A stretch of 35,341 bases of DNA from NCBI GenBank assembly GCA_910575255.1, contig CAJTEM010000044.1:1-35341 (forward strand). Direction: 5' to 3'. This document shows, one piece after another, positions 1 to 9,069 of the stretch. The translations under genes were made by a program, and so were the position numbers. Source of the stretch: Lachnospiraceae bacterium (GTDB taxonomy: Bacteria > Bacillota > Clostridia > Lachnospirales > Lachnospiraceae). The notes under the pieces were generated by a model. The model made no database searches, was not told the origin of the DNA, and saw only the letters and a program-made list of their open reading frames with translations. Numbering within the stretch: position 1 is the stretch's first letter; every line of letters begins with the position of its first letter.

Positions 1-90
1 CTTGATCTCGAAACCGGAAAAATCCGCAGACCCTTTTCGATGGCTGCTCTCCCCGTTTCCCTGGCGTACCTTTTGGAACAGCTTAACTAA
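1..90 (+). CDS. C-terminal end of an unidentified protein (5' end outside window)
   Basis: Frame 1 is open from the left edge to a TAA at 88-90, giving a 29-residue tail that begins LDLETGKIRRPF and ends LAYLLEQLN. Codon use is like that of the host genes, and the frame ends just before a hairpin shared with the convergent uvrA gene, as expected of a real gene end. The tail is too short to assign a family. An acyl-CoA thioesterase-like C-terminus is possible but is only a guess. Confidence 0.5.
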   Translation, partial: LDLETGKIRRPFSMAALPVSLAYLLEQLN

Positions 91-103
91 CTGACATTGA
101 CCC

Positions 104-128
104 GTGAAAAGCAACGCTTTTTCGTCAC
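104..128. terminator. Hairpin between convergent gene ends
   Basis: GTGAAAAGC and GCTTTTTCGTCAC form an imperfect stem around AAC, with a small bulge. It lies between the stop of the plus-strand gene (90) and the stop of uvrA (125), and T-rich sequence follows on the plus strand. It could terminate transcription from either side. The stem is weak, so confidence is moderate. Confidence 0.4.
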
Positions 129-2968
129 TTTTGTTCCTGAAACTGCTCCAGTACTTTCTTGACATAAATCCCGGTATAGGATGCCGGATCCTCCGCCACC
201 TCTTCCGGGGTACCTCTGGCAATCACTGTGCCGCCGTGGTCACCGCCTTCGGGGCCGATATCGATAATATAGTCAGCGGCTTTGATTACGTCCAGATTAT
301 GCTCGATTACGATTACGGTGTTCCCGCCTTCGGAAAGACGCCGCAGAATGTCTACCAGCTTGTGGACATCGGCAAAATGCAGTCCGGTCGTGGGCTCGTC
401 CAGGATATAGATGGTTTTTCCTGTGCTTCTTCTGCTCAGCTCAGTGGCCAGCTTGATCCGCTGGGCCTCGCCGCCGGAAAGCTCGGTGGAGGGCTGACCA
501 AGCCGGATGTAGGAAAGGCCGACATCATTCAATGTCGCGATCTTGCGGTGAACCGACGGAATATTCTCGAAAAACTTTGTTGCCTCCTCCACGGTCATAT
601 TCAACACGTCATAAATGCTCTTCCCTTTATATTTCACTTCCAGCGTTTCCCGGTTATATCGCTTGCCGCCGCAGACTTCACAGGGCACATACACATCCGG
701 CAGGAAATGCATCTCGATCTTGATAATGCCGTCGCCGCTGCAGGCCTCGCAGCGCCCGCCTTTTACATTAAAGCTGAAACGTCCCTTGCTGTACCCCCGT
801 GCCTTGGCATCGGTTGTTGAGGCAAACAGATCACGGATCATATCAAACACGCCGGTGTAGGTCGCAGGATTGGAACGGGGAGTCCGGCCGATCGGAGACT
901 GGTCAATGGCAATCACCTTGTCAAGCAGCTCCACACCCTCGAGCTTTTTGAATCTTCCCGGTATTGTCCGCGCCCGGTTCAGTTTCCTCGCCAGAGCCTT
1001 GTAGAGAATCTCATTGACCAGAGAACTTTTTCCGGATCCGGAGACTCCGGTGACGCAGGTCATCACTCCCAGAGGGAATGATACGTCGATGTTCTTCAGA
1101 TTGTTCTCCGCGGCCCCCCTCACGGTCAGATATCCGCCGGCCTTTCTCCGCTCCTTTGGCACCGGGATCCGGATTCTCCCGCTCAGATAAGCTCCGGTAA
1201 CCGACCGCTCACAGCGGATGATATCTTCCACACTTCCTGCTGCCACCACCTCTCCGCCGTGCTCCCCGGCTCCTGGGCCGATGTCTACAATATAATCTGC
1301 GACACGCATGGTATCCTCGTCATGCTCCACGACCAACACGGAATTCCCCAGATCCCGCAGACGAAGCAGGGTTGCCAGCAGCTTGTCATTATCCCTCTGG
1401 TGCAGGCCAATGCTGGGTTCATCCAATATATAGGCCACGCCTACCAGGCCGGAACCGATCTGGGTCGCCAGGCGGATCCGCTGCGCCTCACCTCCGGACA
1501 GCGTTCCGGTAGCCCGGGAAAGGGACAGATATTCCAGCCCCACATTCAGCAGGAAGTCCAGTCTTGCCTTGATCTCCTTCAATATCTGGGCGCCGATCGA
1601 CTCCTGCATCGGCGTCAGACGCAGCTCCTCCAGAAAACCACGGCAGACGGTAATGGAAAGCTCTGTCACCTCATAGATATTCTTCTCTCCCACGGTCACG
1701 GCCAGAGAACTTTTCTTCAGCCTCTGCCCCTTGCACCCTTTACAGGGGGTAATCCGCATGAAAGTCTCATATTCTGCCTTGGACGCCTCCGAAAAGGTCT
1801 CTCGGTAACGCCGCTCCACATTGCGCAGCAATCCCTCAAAAGCCACATCATAGACACCTTCCCCCCGCTGTCCTTTATAGTGAACCTTCACCTCGCGCCC
1901 CTCTGTGCCATAAATCAGCACATCGTGGATCTTCGCAGGATATTCCTCAAAGGGAGTATCCAGGCTGAACTCATACTCCTCAGCCAGAGCTTTCAGAATC
2001 GCATGAGTAAAGCTTCCCTTGTCTGTGCAGGACTGCCACCCCATCACGGCAATCGCTCCCTGAGAAATACTTAAAGACTTGTCCGGAATCATCAGATCCT
2101 CGTCGAATTCCATCTTATATCCCAGGCCAAAGCAATCCGGACAAGCTCCGAACGGATTATTAAAAGAAAAGCTTCTCGGCTCCACTTCCTCAATGCTGAT
2201 CCCGCAATCCGGACAAGCAAAGCTCATGCTGAAATTCAAAGGCTCCCCGTCAATCACATCGACAATCATCAATCCGTCGGACAATTTCATCACCGTCTCG
2301 ATCGAATCCGTCAGACGCTTCTCGATTCCCTCCTTGACCACCAGGCGATCCACCACAATCTCGATATTGTGCTTGATATTCTTTTCCAGCTTAATCTCTT
2401 CAGACAATTCGTACAGATTCCCGTCAATCCGGGCCCGCACATATCCGCCGCGGCGAGCCTGCTCCAAGAGCTTGACATGCTCCCCTTTTCTCCCCCGCAC
2501 CACCGGGGCCAACAGCTGAATCCGGGTCCTCTCTGGCATGGCCAGAATCTGATCCACCATCTGGTCCACGGTCTGCCTGCGGATCTCCCTGCCACATTTC
2601 GGACAATGAGGAATCCCGATCCGGGCATACAAAAGGCGCAGATAGTCATAGATCTCCGTCACGGTCCCTACCGTGGAACGGGGATTGCGGTTCGTGGACT
2701 TCTGATCAATGGATATGGCCGGAGAAAGCCCTTCGATGCTCTCCACCTCCGGCTTCTCCATCTGTCCCAGAAACTGCCGCGCATAGGAGGACAAAGACTC
2801 CATGTAGCGTCTCTGTCCTTCCGCATAAATCGTATCAAACGCCAGAGAAGACTTCCCGGAGCCGCTCAGCCCGGTCAGCACTACCAGCTCATTCCGCGGA
2901 ATATCCAGGGTAATATTCTTCAGATTATGTTCATTCGCACCACGTATCTTAATATACTGCTTCGCCAT
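125..2968 (-). CDS. uvrA: Excinuclease ABC subunit A (UvrA)
   Basis: UvrA is the damage-recognition ATPase of nucleotide excision repair; it loads UvrB at bulky DNA lesions. The product is 947 residues, the normal family length. It has two ABC ATPase modules: an N-terminal Walker [10 protein letters not shown] near residue 35, signature [12 protein letters not shown] followed by [10 protein letters not shown], then a second Walker [10 protein letters not shown] and signature [12 protein letters not shown] followed by [10 protein letters not shown]. Cysteine pairs of the zinc modules are visible (CPKCG, CPDCG, ACPDC, CEAC...CEVC). The frame stays open 85 codons further upstream, but the ATG at 2968 has AGGAAAGG about eight bases before it and starts the canonical [11 protein letters not shown], so it was chosen. 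A promoter with a LexA-like box lies about 150 bp upstream. uvrB is not in the window. Confidence 0.97.
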   Translation of the reverse strand: MAKQYIKIRGANEHNLKNITLDIPRNELVVLTGLSGSGKSSLAFDTIYAEGQRRYMESLSSYARQFLGQMEKPEVESIEGLSPAISIDQKSTNRNPRSTVGTVTEIYDYLRLLYARIGIPHCPKCGREIRRQTVDQMVDQILAMPERTRIQLLAPVVRGRKGEHVKLLEQARRGGYVRARIDGNLYELSEEIKLEKNIKHNIEIVVDRLVVKEGIEKRLTDSIETVMKLSDGLMIVDVIDGEPLNFSMSFACPDCGISIEEVEPRSFSFNNPFGACPDCFGLGYKMEFDEDLMIPDKSLSISQGAIAVMGWQSCTDKGSFTHAILKALAEEYEFSLDTPFEEYPAKIHDVLIYGTEGREVKVHYKGQRGEGVYDVAFEGLLRNVERRYRETFSEASKAEYETFMRITPCKGCKGQRLKKSSLAVTVGEKNIYEVTELSITVCRGFLEELRLTPMQESIGAQILKEIKARLDFLLNVGLEYLSLSRATGTLSGGEAQRIRLATQIGSGLVGVAYILDEPSIGLHQRDNDKLLATLLRLRDLGNSVLVVEHDEDTMRVADYIVDIGPGAGEHGGEVVAAGSVEDIIRCERSVTGAYLSGRIRIPVPKERRKAGGYLTVRGAAENNLKNIDVSFPLGVMTCVTGVSGSGKSSLVNEILYKALARKLNRARTIPGRFKKLEGVELLDKVIAIDQSPIGRTPRSNPATYTGVFDMIRDLFASTTDAKARGYSKGRFSFNVKGGRCEACSGDGIIKIEMHFLPDVYVPCEVCGGKRYNRETLEVKYKGKSIYDVLNMTVEEATKFFENIPSVHRKIATLNDVGLSYIRLGQPSTELSGGEAQRIKLATELSRRSTGKTIYILDEPTTGLHFADVHKLVDILRRLSEGGNTVIVIEHNLDVIKAADYIIDIGPEGGDHGGTVIARGTPEEVAEDPASYTGIYVKKVLEQFQEQK

Positions 2969-3122
2969 GTTCTCAGCCTTTCCTGTAATCTTTTCCTCCG
3001 GATGGCCCTTCACCCGCTGCGATTCGGCAGACATACCCTCCGCAAAGGGATACGCACCCTTATCCACGGAGGGTATCATGAAACCCGGCATCTTCTCAGC
3101 TTCTTCATCCGGAAACAGCTCT

Positions 3123-3151
3123 ATTCTATCACACCTCCCATGATTTTGCAA
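3123..3151 (-). promoter_or_regulatory. Predicted uvrA promoter
   Basis: On the minus strand TTGCAA (3146-3151) and TAGAAT (3123-3128) are separated by 17 bp. Transcription would start near 3116 and leave a leader of about 150 nt before the uvrA ATG. It lies just past the stop of the upstream aldolase gene, so uvrA need not depend on the sugar operon. Confidence 0.6.
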
Positions 3152-3161
3152 ACATTTGTTC
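3150..3161 (-). promoter_or_regulatory. LexA/DinR-like SOS box
   Basis: The minus strand reads GAACAAATGTTT, one mismatch from the Gram-positive LexA operator GAAC-N4-GTTC. It abuts and overlaps the -35 hexamer of the uvrA promoter, where a bound repressor would block RNA polymerase. uvrA is a known LexA target in Bacillus. The single mismatch is the main reason for caution. Confidence 0.55.
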
Positions 3162-3179
3162 TGTCTTTTCCAGACAATC

Positions 3180-4097
3180 TTACTCCGCCCCATCCAGCAG
3201 CGCCCTGTCCACGCTCCTTCCAAACCGGTATTGCCGTTTGAAATGTTCCGCCTTCCCCGAGGAGCCCGTCAGCCGTATCAAATGGCGGCAGAACTCCTTA
3301 CAGTGCTGCTCCGTCTCCACACAGAGCTGCAGATATTCGATCTCCGGCTCCTCCTCCATGCGCCTCTTCATAAAATCCCGGCAGGCGCAGAAGATTTCTG
3401 TCGCCACATTGACCTTGTTGATGCCGGCCCCCACGGCTTTGCGGATATTGTCATCCCCTGCCCCCGAGGTTCCGTGCAATGCCAGAGGTACCTCCGTCAT
3501 GGAGCGCACCTTCCGTATCAGTTCAAAATTCAGCGTGGGCACAAAGCCATCGGGATATTTCCCGTGGGCCGTCCCGCAGGCGATGGCCAGGGAATCCACG
3601 CCGGTGGCTTCCAGAAATTCCCTCACCTCCTCCGGTCTGGTGTACATGCTCTCGTCACAGCCATCCAGAGTGGCCGCCGCGCCCACATGACCCAGCTCGC
3701 CCTCTACCGGTACGCCCTGGGCATGGCAGAGCTCCACCACCTTTTTCGTCCGGGCGATATTCTCCTCCATAGGATAGGCGGAGGCGTCCACCATCATAGA
3801 AGAAAAACCCGCCCGGAAGGTCTGGGTGATCATGTCCCAGTCACGGCCATGATCCAGCAGCACAGCCACCGGCACGTTGGTCTCCTCCGCCAGCTCTCGT
3901 ATCATGGGTGCAATGATCTCCGTATGGGCATGACGCCGGATCATATTCTGGCCCAGCAGTATGAGGACGGGAGCTTGCTCTGCATCCGCCGCCCCGATGA
4001 GTCCACGTATCGTCTCCATATTAAACGCGCCTCCCGCCAGCACCGCGTAATGATGCTTCACCGCGTCGTCCAAAATAGTCTTCATATCCGTATACAT
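3180..4097 (-). CDS. Class II (zinc) ketose-bisphosphate aldolase, second copy
   Basis: 305-residue TIM-barrel aldolase of the FbaA/GatY/KbaY family, which cleaves a ketose (bis)phosphate to dihydroxyacetone phosphate and an aldehyde. Family motifs appear in order: LLDHGRDWD (zinc histidine), [32 protein letters not shown] (second zinc histidine), LALHGTSG (third) and INKVNVATE. It departs from the family norm in VDAS where FDGS or IDGS is usual, and HGTSG where HGGSG is usual, so its substrate may differ from that of its neighbour. It is the last gene of the PTS operon, 31 bp after the other aldolase, with good SD sequence (AGGAGG) before the ATG. The exact sugar cannot be read from the sequence. 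Confidence 0.88.
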   Translation of the reverse strand: MYTDMKTILDDAVKHHYAVLAGGAFNMETIRGLIGAADAEQAPVLILLGQNMIRRHAHTEIIAPMIRELAEETNVPVAVLLDHGRDWDMITQTFRAGFSSMMVDASAYPMEENIARTKKVVELCHAQGVPVEGELGHVGAAATLDGCDESMYTRPEEVREFLEATGVDSLAIACGTAHGKYPDGFVPTLNFELIRKVRSMTEVPLALHGTSGAGDDNIRKAVGAGINKVNVATEIFCACRDFMKRRMEEEPEIEYLQLCVETEQHCKEFCRHLIRLTGSSGKAEHFKRQYRFGRSVDRALLDGAE

Positions 4098-4128
4098 TGT
4101 CCGTTCTCCTCCTTTTTATGCGGGGCTG

Positions 4129-5010
4129 TCAGCCGACAGCCCCATTCCCATAATATCCTGCCTTGCCGACACTCCCAAACACCGCCAGCTTTGTATGTAC
4201 CACTCTTTTTACCTCTTCCACGCCCCCCGACAGCACCTTCGTAGGACTTACCACAGCCGGATTTTCCTCAATGAATCTCCTCACACGCCTGTAGTAAGCA
4301 CACTTAAATTCACTGGAAATATTGACCTTGCTGATACCGTTTTTGCAAGCCTCGGCCACCTGCTCCTCCGGCGTGCCGGATCCTCCGTGCAAAACCAGGG
4401 GAACCTCTGTCCGGAAAGCGATCTCCTTCAGCAACTCCTGCTGCAGGCAAGGCACAAAGCCCTTTGGCAGCAGCCCGTGCACGGTTCCGACGGATACCGC
4501 CAGGGCGTCGATCCCGGTATCCCGCACAAAGCGGCAGGCCTCCTCAGGCGTGCTGTAGACCATATCTTCTATAATCCCCCGCTCAAAATCCGCCGTCTCC
4601 CCCACGCTTCCGATTTCCCCTTCCACGCTGACCCCGGCGGCATGTGCCATTTCCGCTACCTTCCGGGTCAGCCGAACATTTTCCTCATAGGGCAGATGAG
4701 ATCCGTCGAACATGACGGACGTAAAACCTGCCTGCACGGCTCTTACACAGCCCTCAAAGGTCTTTCCGTGATCATAATGCAGCACAAAGGGATTTTCGCT
4801 GCGCCGCAGCCGGGCGGTAAAATAAAGATACTGCTCCCGTTCCGCAAACTGAAATTCATTGGGCGACACCTGCACGATCATAGGCGCTTTATCTGCCTCC
4901 GCCTGCTCTGCCACAGCCTTGAACATGGTGCTTTCCGTCACATTAAAACCGCCCACCGCAAAGCCATGCTCCCGGGCAGGTCCCAGGATCTGTTCCAGAT
5001 TCAACAGCAT
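4129..5010 (-). CDS. Class II (zinc) ketose-bisphosphate aldolase, first copy
   Basis: 293-residue class II aldolase. Motifs in order: HYDHGKTFEG (zinc histidine), MFDGSHLPYEEN, VEGEIGSVG, SVGTVHGLLPKG (zinc histidine), LVLHGGSGTP (zinc histidine, phosphate loop) and ISKVNISSE. The start at 5010 (MLLNLEQIL) matches the family N-terminus and has a purine-rich GGGGAAG before it. An in-frame ATG 16 codons upstream lies in the 85-bp repeat and is less likely. With the PTS genes it probably cleaves the phosphorylated sugar they import. The two aldolases share a fold but differ at active-site motifs, so they are not a recent duplication. Confidence 0.9.
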   Translation of the reverse strand: MLLNLEQILGPAREHGFAVGGFNVTESTMFKAVAEQAEADKAPMIVQVSPNEFQFAEREQYLYFTARLRRSENPFVLHYDHGKTFEGCVRAVQAGFTSVMFDGSHLPYEENVRLTRKVAEMAHAAGVSVEGEIGSVGETADFERGIIEDMVYSTPEEACRFVRDTGIDALAVSVGTVHGLLPKGFVPCLQQELLKEIAFRTEVPLVLHGGSGTPEEQVAEACKNGISKVNISSEFKCAYYRRVRRFIEENPAVVSPTKVLSGGVEEVKRVVHTKLAVFGSVGKAGYYGNGAVG

Positions 5011-5035
5011 GATTACTTCCCCCCTCTTCCTCCTC

Positions 5036-5205
5036 GTCATAGTGTATCGCCCCCTCACATACGTTCGGCGGCATATCGTCGGAAGGCATTTTGAAAATGC
5101 TTCGCATTTGCCTTCCTCCTGTCATAATGTTCCGCCCCCTCACATACGTTCGGCGGCATATCGTCGGAAGGCATTTTGAAAATGCTTCGCATTTGCCTTC
5201 CTCCT
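5036..5205 (-). repeat. 85-bp tandem duplication between PTS IIC and aldolase genes
   Basis: Units 5036-5120 and 5121-5205 are identical over their last 73 bp and differ at three of the other 12 positions. On the minus strand each unit begins AGGAGGAAGGCAAATG, a complete ribosome binding site and start codon. Each contains overlapping hairpins: GCATTTT/AAAATGC, AAATGC/GCATTT and an outer GGAAGGCA/TGCCTTCC. A 45-codon frame (5192 down to 5055) starts in the upstream unit and stops in the next; it may be a leader peptide or a by-product. The first unit begins right at the IIC stop codon (5204-5206). Confidence 0.85.
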
Positions 5206-6283
5206 ACAAATGCTCGATCTCGATGTCTATATCTGCTGCGCCCTCGATATCCAGCCCAGCCTCCCCGCCGTCCTCATTCACCGGCTTCTTCCAGACCGCC
5301 AGTATCACGCCCATGATGACGCCTCCCATAAGCACCATGGCCGCCATCAGCAGGGGTTTATTGGACAGGGGGATGATGAACCACCCGCCCGCCGTAACAT
5401 AATTCTCAATGCCCAGCACATAGGTCACGCCGCCGGTAATGGTGGTAGCGATCACAGAAGCCCCGATCACCCGCAGCGGATCGTTCATGGCCAGCGGGAT
5501 ACAGCCCTCGGTGATCATGCAGATGCCCATGACAAAGGCGGATTTGATGGAATCACGCTCCACGCGGGTGTATTTTTTCCTGGCCAGAAGGGCGGAGACC
5601 GCCAGTCCCACGGACGGTATCATGCAGCAGACCAGCTTAACCGCCTCCGGCCCCGCCACGCCGTCCACCAGAAGGCCGTTGGCAAAGGTGGAAGCCGTCT
5701 TACTCATGGGGCCGCCGAAATCGACGCCGCAGAGTGCTCCCAGGATAGCCCCCAGCAGAAAACGGGATCCTCTCTGCATATTGGTCAGTGCGCTGACGAT
5801 CCAGGCAATCAGGGCCGCAATGGGCCTGCCCAGCACCGTAAAGAACAGAAATCCACATACCAGCGTGGTCAGAAGCGGGAGGATGAGCACCGGCATCAGT
5901 CCCTGCATGGTCTTTGGCACTTTCAGGTTCTTCTTTAAGAACAGGATGAAATACCCCACGAAAAACGCCGCCAGGATGCCTCCGATAAAGCCCGCGTTGA
6001 TATAGGTGCAGACAAAGCCCAGTATGAGCCCCGGCGCGATGGCAGGACGATCCGCGATGGAATAAGCGATGGCCGCGCAGATCACAGGCACCACTAAGGA
6101 CATGCCCAGATTTCCCAGCTTCCACACATACCAGATCAGCGTTTCGCCCTCCATCTGTGAAATGCCCGTGCCGCAGATGGCGACACCGATGGCCTGCAGG
6201 ATACCTCCCGCCACTACCACCGGGATCATAAACGAGATGCCTGTCATAACGTGATTTTTGATGTTCCGCAATGTTTTCTCCAT
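5204..6283 (-). CDS. PTS system, fructose-family membrane component IIC
   Basis: 359-residue permease subunit with about eight to ten hydrophobic segments. It begins MEKTLRNIKNHVMTG followed by FMIPVVVAGGILQAIG, the typical start of a fructose-family IIC domain. GFIGGILAAFFVGY and CGVDFGGPMSKTA match the conserved cytoplasmic loops of this family. It would carry the sugar across the membrane while IIB phosphorylates it. It follows the IIB gene by 21 bp and has no fused IIA or IIB domain. The C-terminal 25 residues are acidic and probably unstructured. Confidence 0.9.
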   Translation of the reverse strand: MEKTLRNIKNHVMTGISFMIPVVVAGGILQAIGVAICGTGISQMEGETLIWYVWKLGNLGMSLVVPVICAAIAYSIADRPAIAPGLILGFVCTYINAGFIGGILAAFFVGYFILFLKKNLKVPKTMQGLMPVLILPLLTTLVCGFLFFTVLGRPIAALIAWIVSALTNMQRGSRFLLGAILGALCGVDFGGPMSKTASTFANGLLVDGVAGPEAVKLVCCMIPSVGLAVSALLARKKYTRVERDSIKSAFVMGICMITEGCIPLAMNDPLRVIGASVIATTITGGVTYVLGIENYVTAGGWFIIPLSNKPLLMAAMVLMGGVIMGVILAVWKKPVNEDGGEAGLDIEGAADIDIEIEHL

Positions 6284-6304
6284 ATGTAACCGCTCCTTTT
6301 CCCT

Positions 6305-6616
6305 TTACTTTTCTAACGCCTTCTCCATACTTTTTATCAGCCCCACTGGATTTTTGGTGGCTACCTCCGTGGATACCTTGACGGTAGGCTTTCCCTTAAA
6401 CCGATCCGCCCCGCTGACTTTGATGTCCACCGCCAGGAGGACGATATCCGCCGCGGCGATCTCCTCCGGCGTCAGCTGATTTTCCACGCCGATGCTGCCC
6501 TGGGTCTCGATCTTGCAGCTATGCCCCATTGCTTTTGCGGTTTTCTCCAGTTTTTCCTGCACAATATACGTATGTGCGATGCCTGCGCTGCAGGCGGAAA
6601 CTCCTACAATGTTCAT
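6305..6616 (-). CDS. PTS system, fructose-family component IIB
   Basis: 103-residue cytoplasmic phosphocarrier. The phosphorylation loop VSACSAGIAHT (Cys9) corresponds to the CPTGIAHT motif of fructose IIB; Ser-Ala replaces the usual Pro-Thr after the cysteine. ETQGSIGVEN and ADIVLLAVD are also typical. It takes phosphate from IIA and passes it to the sugar bound by IIC. SD sequence GAAAGGAGAG precedes the ATG. It sits between the IIA and IIC genes in one operon. Confidence 0.92.
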   Translation of the reverse strand: MNIVGVSACSAGIAHTYIVQEKLEKTAKAMGHSCKIETQGSIGVENQLTPEEIAAADIVLLAVDIKVSGADRFKGKPTVKVSTEVATKNPVGLIKSMEKALEK

Positions 6617-6645
6617 ATGCTCTCTCCTTTCACCTTTCCGACAGG

Positions 6646-7107
6646 TCAGGCAGCTCCCAGGGCCTGGATCAGCTCCTGGGGCGTGGCTGCGGCGGCCAGC
6701 CTCAGGCAGACCTCCTCATTTGCCAGCTTTCTCGCCACCTGCGCCATCATGCTCAAAAATTTGTTGTTTTTATCCGCAAGGCTCACCGCAAACAGGATGA
6801 CGATCTGCACCGGCTCGTCATCAAAGCTCTCCCATTGGATCGGCTGCTCCAGCTTCACAATAGAAATACAGGTGTTTTTTACCGCAAGTGATTTCCCATG
6901 GGGGATGGCAATGCCTCCGCCGATACCTGTAGGGCCCTGGGACTCCCTTTCATACAGATCCTTCTTAAAATGTTCCGAGGACGTCAGCACGCCGATCTGT
7001 TCCAGGCGGCGCGCCACATGCTCAAACACCGTTTCCTTGTCGCAGGCCGCCACGCCAACCTCCACGGCCTGTTCATTGATAATGGAAAGATAATTTTCCT
7101 CCTGCAT
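6646..7107 (-). CDS. PTS system, fructose/mannitol-family component IIA
   Basis: 153-residue EIIA type 2 domain. The active-site histidine is His70 in GGIAIPHGKS, preceded by ERESQGPTGIG, both diagnostic of the family. It accepts phosphate from HPr and passes it to IIB. It is 15 bp downstream of the regulator gene, whose own C-terminal EIIA domain resembles it; the regulator and the transporter probably exchange phosphate to report sugar availability. Confidence 0.92.
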   Translation of the reverse strand: MQEENYLSIINEQAVEVGVAACDKETVFEHVARRLEQIGVLTSSEHFKKDLYERESQGPTGIGGGIAIPHGKSLAVKNTCISIVKLEQPIQWESFDDEPVQIVILFAVSLADKNNKFLSMMAQVARKLANEEVCLRLAAAATPQELIQALGAA

Positions 7108-7122
7108 ATATGCTCTTCCTCC

Positions 7123-9069
7123 CTATCGATATTCCCGGATCAGTTCATTCAGCTTGTCCACAATGAGCTTTTTAACCTTTAAGGCCCGCAGCCCCTCGAT
7201 CCACCGGGGTTCGTCCACCATGTCTATGAGATTCCTGTAAAACAGGATCACGCTCTCCTTCACTCCCCCGGCACTTTTGAAGTTCAGTGCCAGCAAAAAC
7301 ACCGCCTGCACCTTTTCATCCGTATTCCAGGTCAGGGGAGTGTCAAGCAGGGCCGCCGCAATGCGGGAAGACCGCACATATTCCGGCAGGCTGTGCGGAA
7401 TGGCAATCCCTCCCAGAAGAAAGGTGTTGGAGCTTTTTTCCCGCACCAGTACATTTTCTTCAAAGCCTTCTCTGACGTATCCCTTCATTTTCAGAAGCAT
7501 GCAGAGTTCATGTATCAACGCCTGCTTCTCCTGTTTCCCGGAGGGAAGGAGGAGAAGTTCTTCCTCAAAAAGCGGATAGCCCTTCTGCAGCGCCAGGCCG
7601 TTCTTTTTCATCAGAATTTTGCTGATATTCTCAATATCCCTCCTCTGGAGGCTGTTTCCGATACGCACCACGGATTCTTCCGGAAACCCCGGCAGCTCCA
7701 CGGTGGTGGCCAGCAGGTCATAGGATCCTGCCGGGATATGCAGCCGTATGAGGTCACGAGGCGTCAGCTCCCCCAGCACCTGCACATTGGGGAAGGCTCG
7801 CTTCATCTGCTCGCACAAGAAACGCGATACGCCTACCCCGCAATTGCAGATGATATAAACGCTGCCATCAATATTGTTCCGCTCCACCGCTCCCGCGAAA
7901 TGGGAGGCCAGAACCGCGATCTCATATTCCGTCACATGGATCCCGAGATACTCTTCCAGCAGGTGGTTGGCGCTCTGGCAGGCCACCGTGATATCCTTGT
8001 GGAAATCCGGCTGCATGGCGCTTCCGTATACGCAGGTATCGCTCCCGAAGCAAAGAGCCGCCGTCAGCGCCCCAAGGTAATGGAGGAGTCCGTTTTCCAG
8101 CACCTTGTCACCCGTCAGATCCCGCTGCAGGATTGCCCCGACCATACGTATCAGCATGCGCACCAGCAGCAAAAGCTCCTTCTTTTCCTCCGCATTGCGC
8201 CTCAGGGCCGTGTCTGTACGGAAATCCATGATCTCGCTGGAGGCAATGGCATAGCAGATATATACCCTCTCCTCCTCCGGGAAGGAGACCTGATACCATT
8301 TGCGCATATCCTGCAGCGCCATATCTGCCGCCTCCCACTCCCAGCTCCCGGCCCGGCCCATTTTTTCCGGAAAATGACAGACCCGCTTTTTCCTGTAGTC
8401 AAATATCATCAGGAACAGCAGAAAGGAAAACCGTTCGTAGCCATCATAGCTGAAGCGGAAATTATATGTTTCCTCAATCCGCTCCGTGGCCTGCCGTATC
8501 CCCTCCAGCCGGATACCGGGCAGCAGGCTCTGCATCAGCTTCTCCGACGGCAGACGGCAGAAACGTCTGACCTCACAGTAAAATGCCAGGAATGCCAACC
8601 GCAGCTTATAGCCCTCCCCTTCCACACTGAGGCCCTTTCCCCGTCTGCGTTGCAGCAGGAGACCCTGACGGTCCAGCCATTCCTCTGTTTCATTTACATA
8701 CTGGGAAACATTTTTATAATTGGCAAAGCATTTCTGCTCCAGAGCTGCCGTTTTCACTGTGTCATGCAGAAAAAGCTGCTCCAGCACCGCATAGTATCCT
8801 TCCAGGCAGACAGCATCCCCCTTCTGTTCCCTCTCATGCTCCCGCAGGAAACGAGTCCAGCCATCCGGCTCCGTCTCCAAATGATATCCTCTGTTTCCCT
8901 TCGCCTGTATGGAGCCATAAAACCCGATTTCCAAAAATTCCTTTAGCTCCGATATATCCCCCCTTACCGTCCTCTCGGAGCAGCCCAGCTCCCCGGCCAG
9001 CTCCCTTGCAGTGATATAACCCGCTTCCTCATATAAAAGCCGGAGTAGTTGTAGCTGTCTCTCTTTCAT
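7123..9069 (-). CDS. PRD-containing transcriptional activator (LicR/ManR/MtlR type)
   Basis: 648 residues, the size of LicR/ManR-type activators. Domains in order: N-terminal DNA-binding helix-turn-helix (RQLQLLRLLYEEAGYITARE, then ERTVRGDI), a second winged-helix region, two PRD domains, an EIIB-like domain (NCGVGVS, Cys410) and an EIIA domain (GGIAIPH, His559). PRD2 keeps both regulatory histidines, in LLHYLGAL and LASHFAGA. PRD1 (near FSFLLFLMIFDYRKK) has no histidine at the matching place, so control by HPr probably acts through PRD2. It is the first gene of the PTS-aldolase operon and most likely activates it when its PTS substrate is present. SD GGAGGAGG lies directly before the ATG. 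Confidence 0.9.
   Translation of the reverse strand: MKERQLQLLRLLYEEAGYITARELAGELGCSERTVRGDISELKEFLEIGFYGSIQAKGNRGYHLETEPDGWTRFLREHEREQKGDAVCLEGYYAVLEQLFLHDTVKTAALEQKCFANYKNVSQYVNETEEWLDRQGLLLQRRRGKGLSVEGEGYKLRLAFLAFYCEVRRFCRLPSEKLMQSLLPGIRLEGIRQATERIEETYNFRFSYDGYERFSFLLFLMIFDYRKKRVCHFPEKMGRAGSWEWEAADMALQDMRKWYQVSFPEEERVYICYAIASSEIMDFRTDTALRRNAEEKKELLLLVRMLIRMVGAILQRDLTGDKVLENGLLHYLGALTAALCFGSDTCVYGSAMQPDFHKDITVACQSANHLLEEYLGIHVTEYEIAVLASHFAGAVERNNIDGSVYIICNCGVGVSRFLCEQMKRAFPNVQVLGELTPRDLIRLHIPAGSYDLLATTVELPGFPEESVVRIGNSLQRRDIENISKILMKKNGLALQKGYPLFEEELLLLPSGKQEKQALIHELCMLLKMKGYVREGFEENVLVREKSSNTFLLGGIAIPHSLPEYVRSSRIAAALLDTPLTWNTDEKVQAVFLLALNFKSAGGVKESVILFYRNLIDMVDEPRWIEGLRALKVKKLIVDKLNELIREYR

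Noticed and set aside
5036-5205. CRISPR or satellite array
   Set aside because: Only two units directly adjoin with no spacer; it is a simple tandem duplication.
7393-8946. Long plus-strand reading frame of 517 codons
   Set aside because: It is the complement of the PTS regulator gene; its translation has no domain and is biased by the opposite strand, and it lacks a ribosome binding site.
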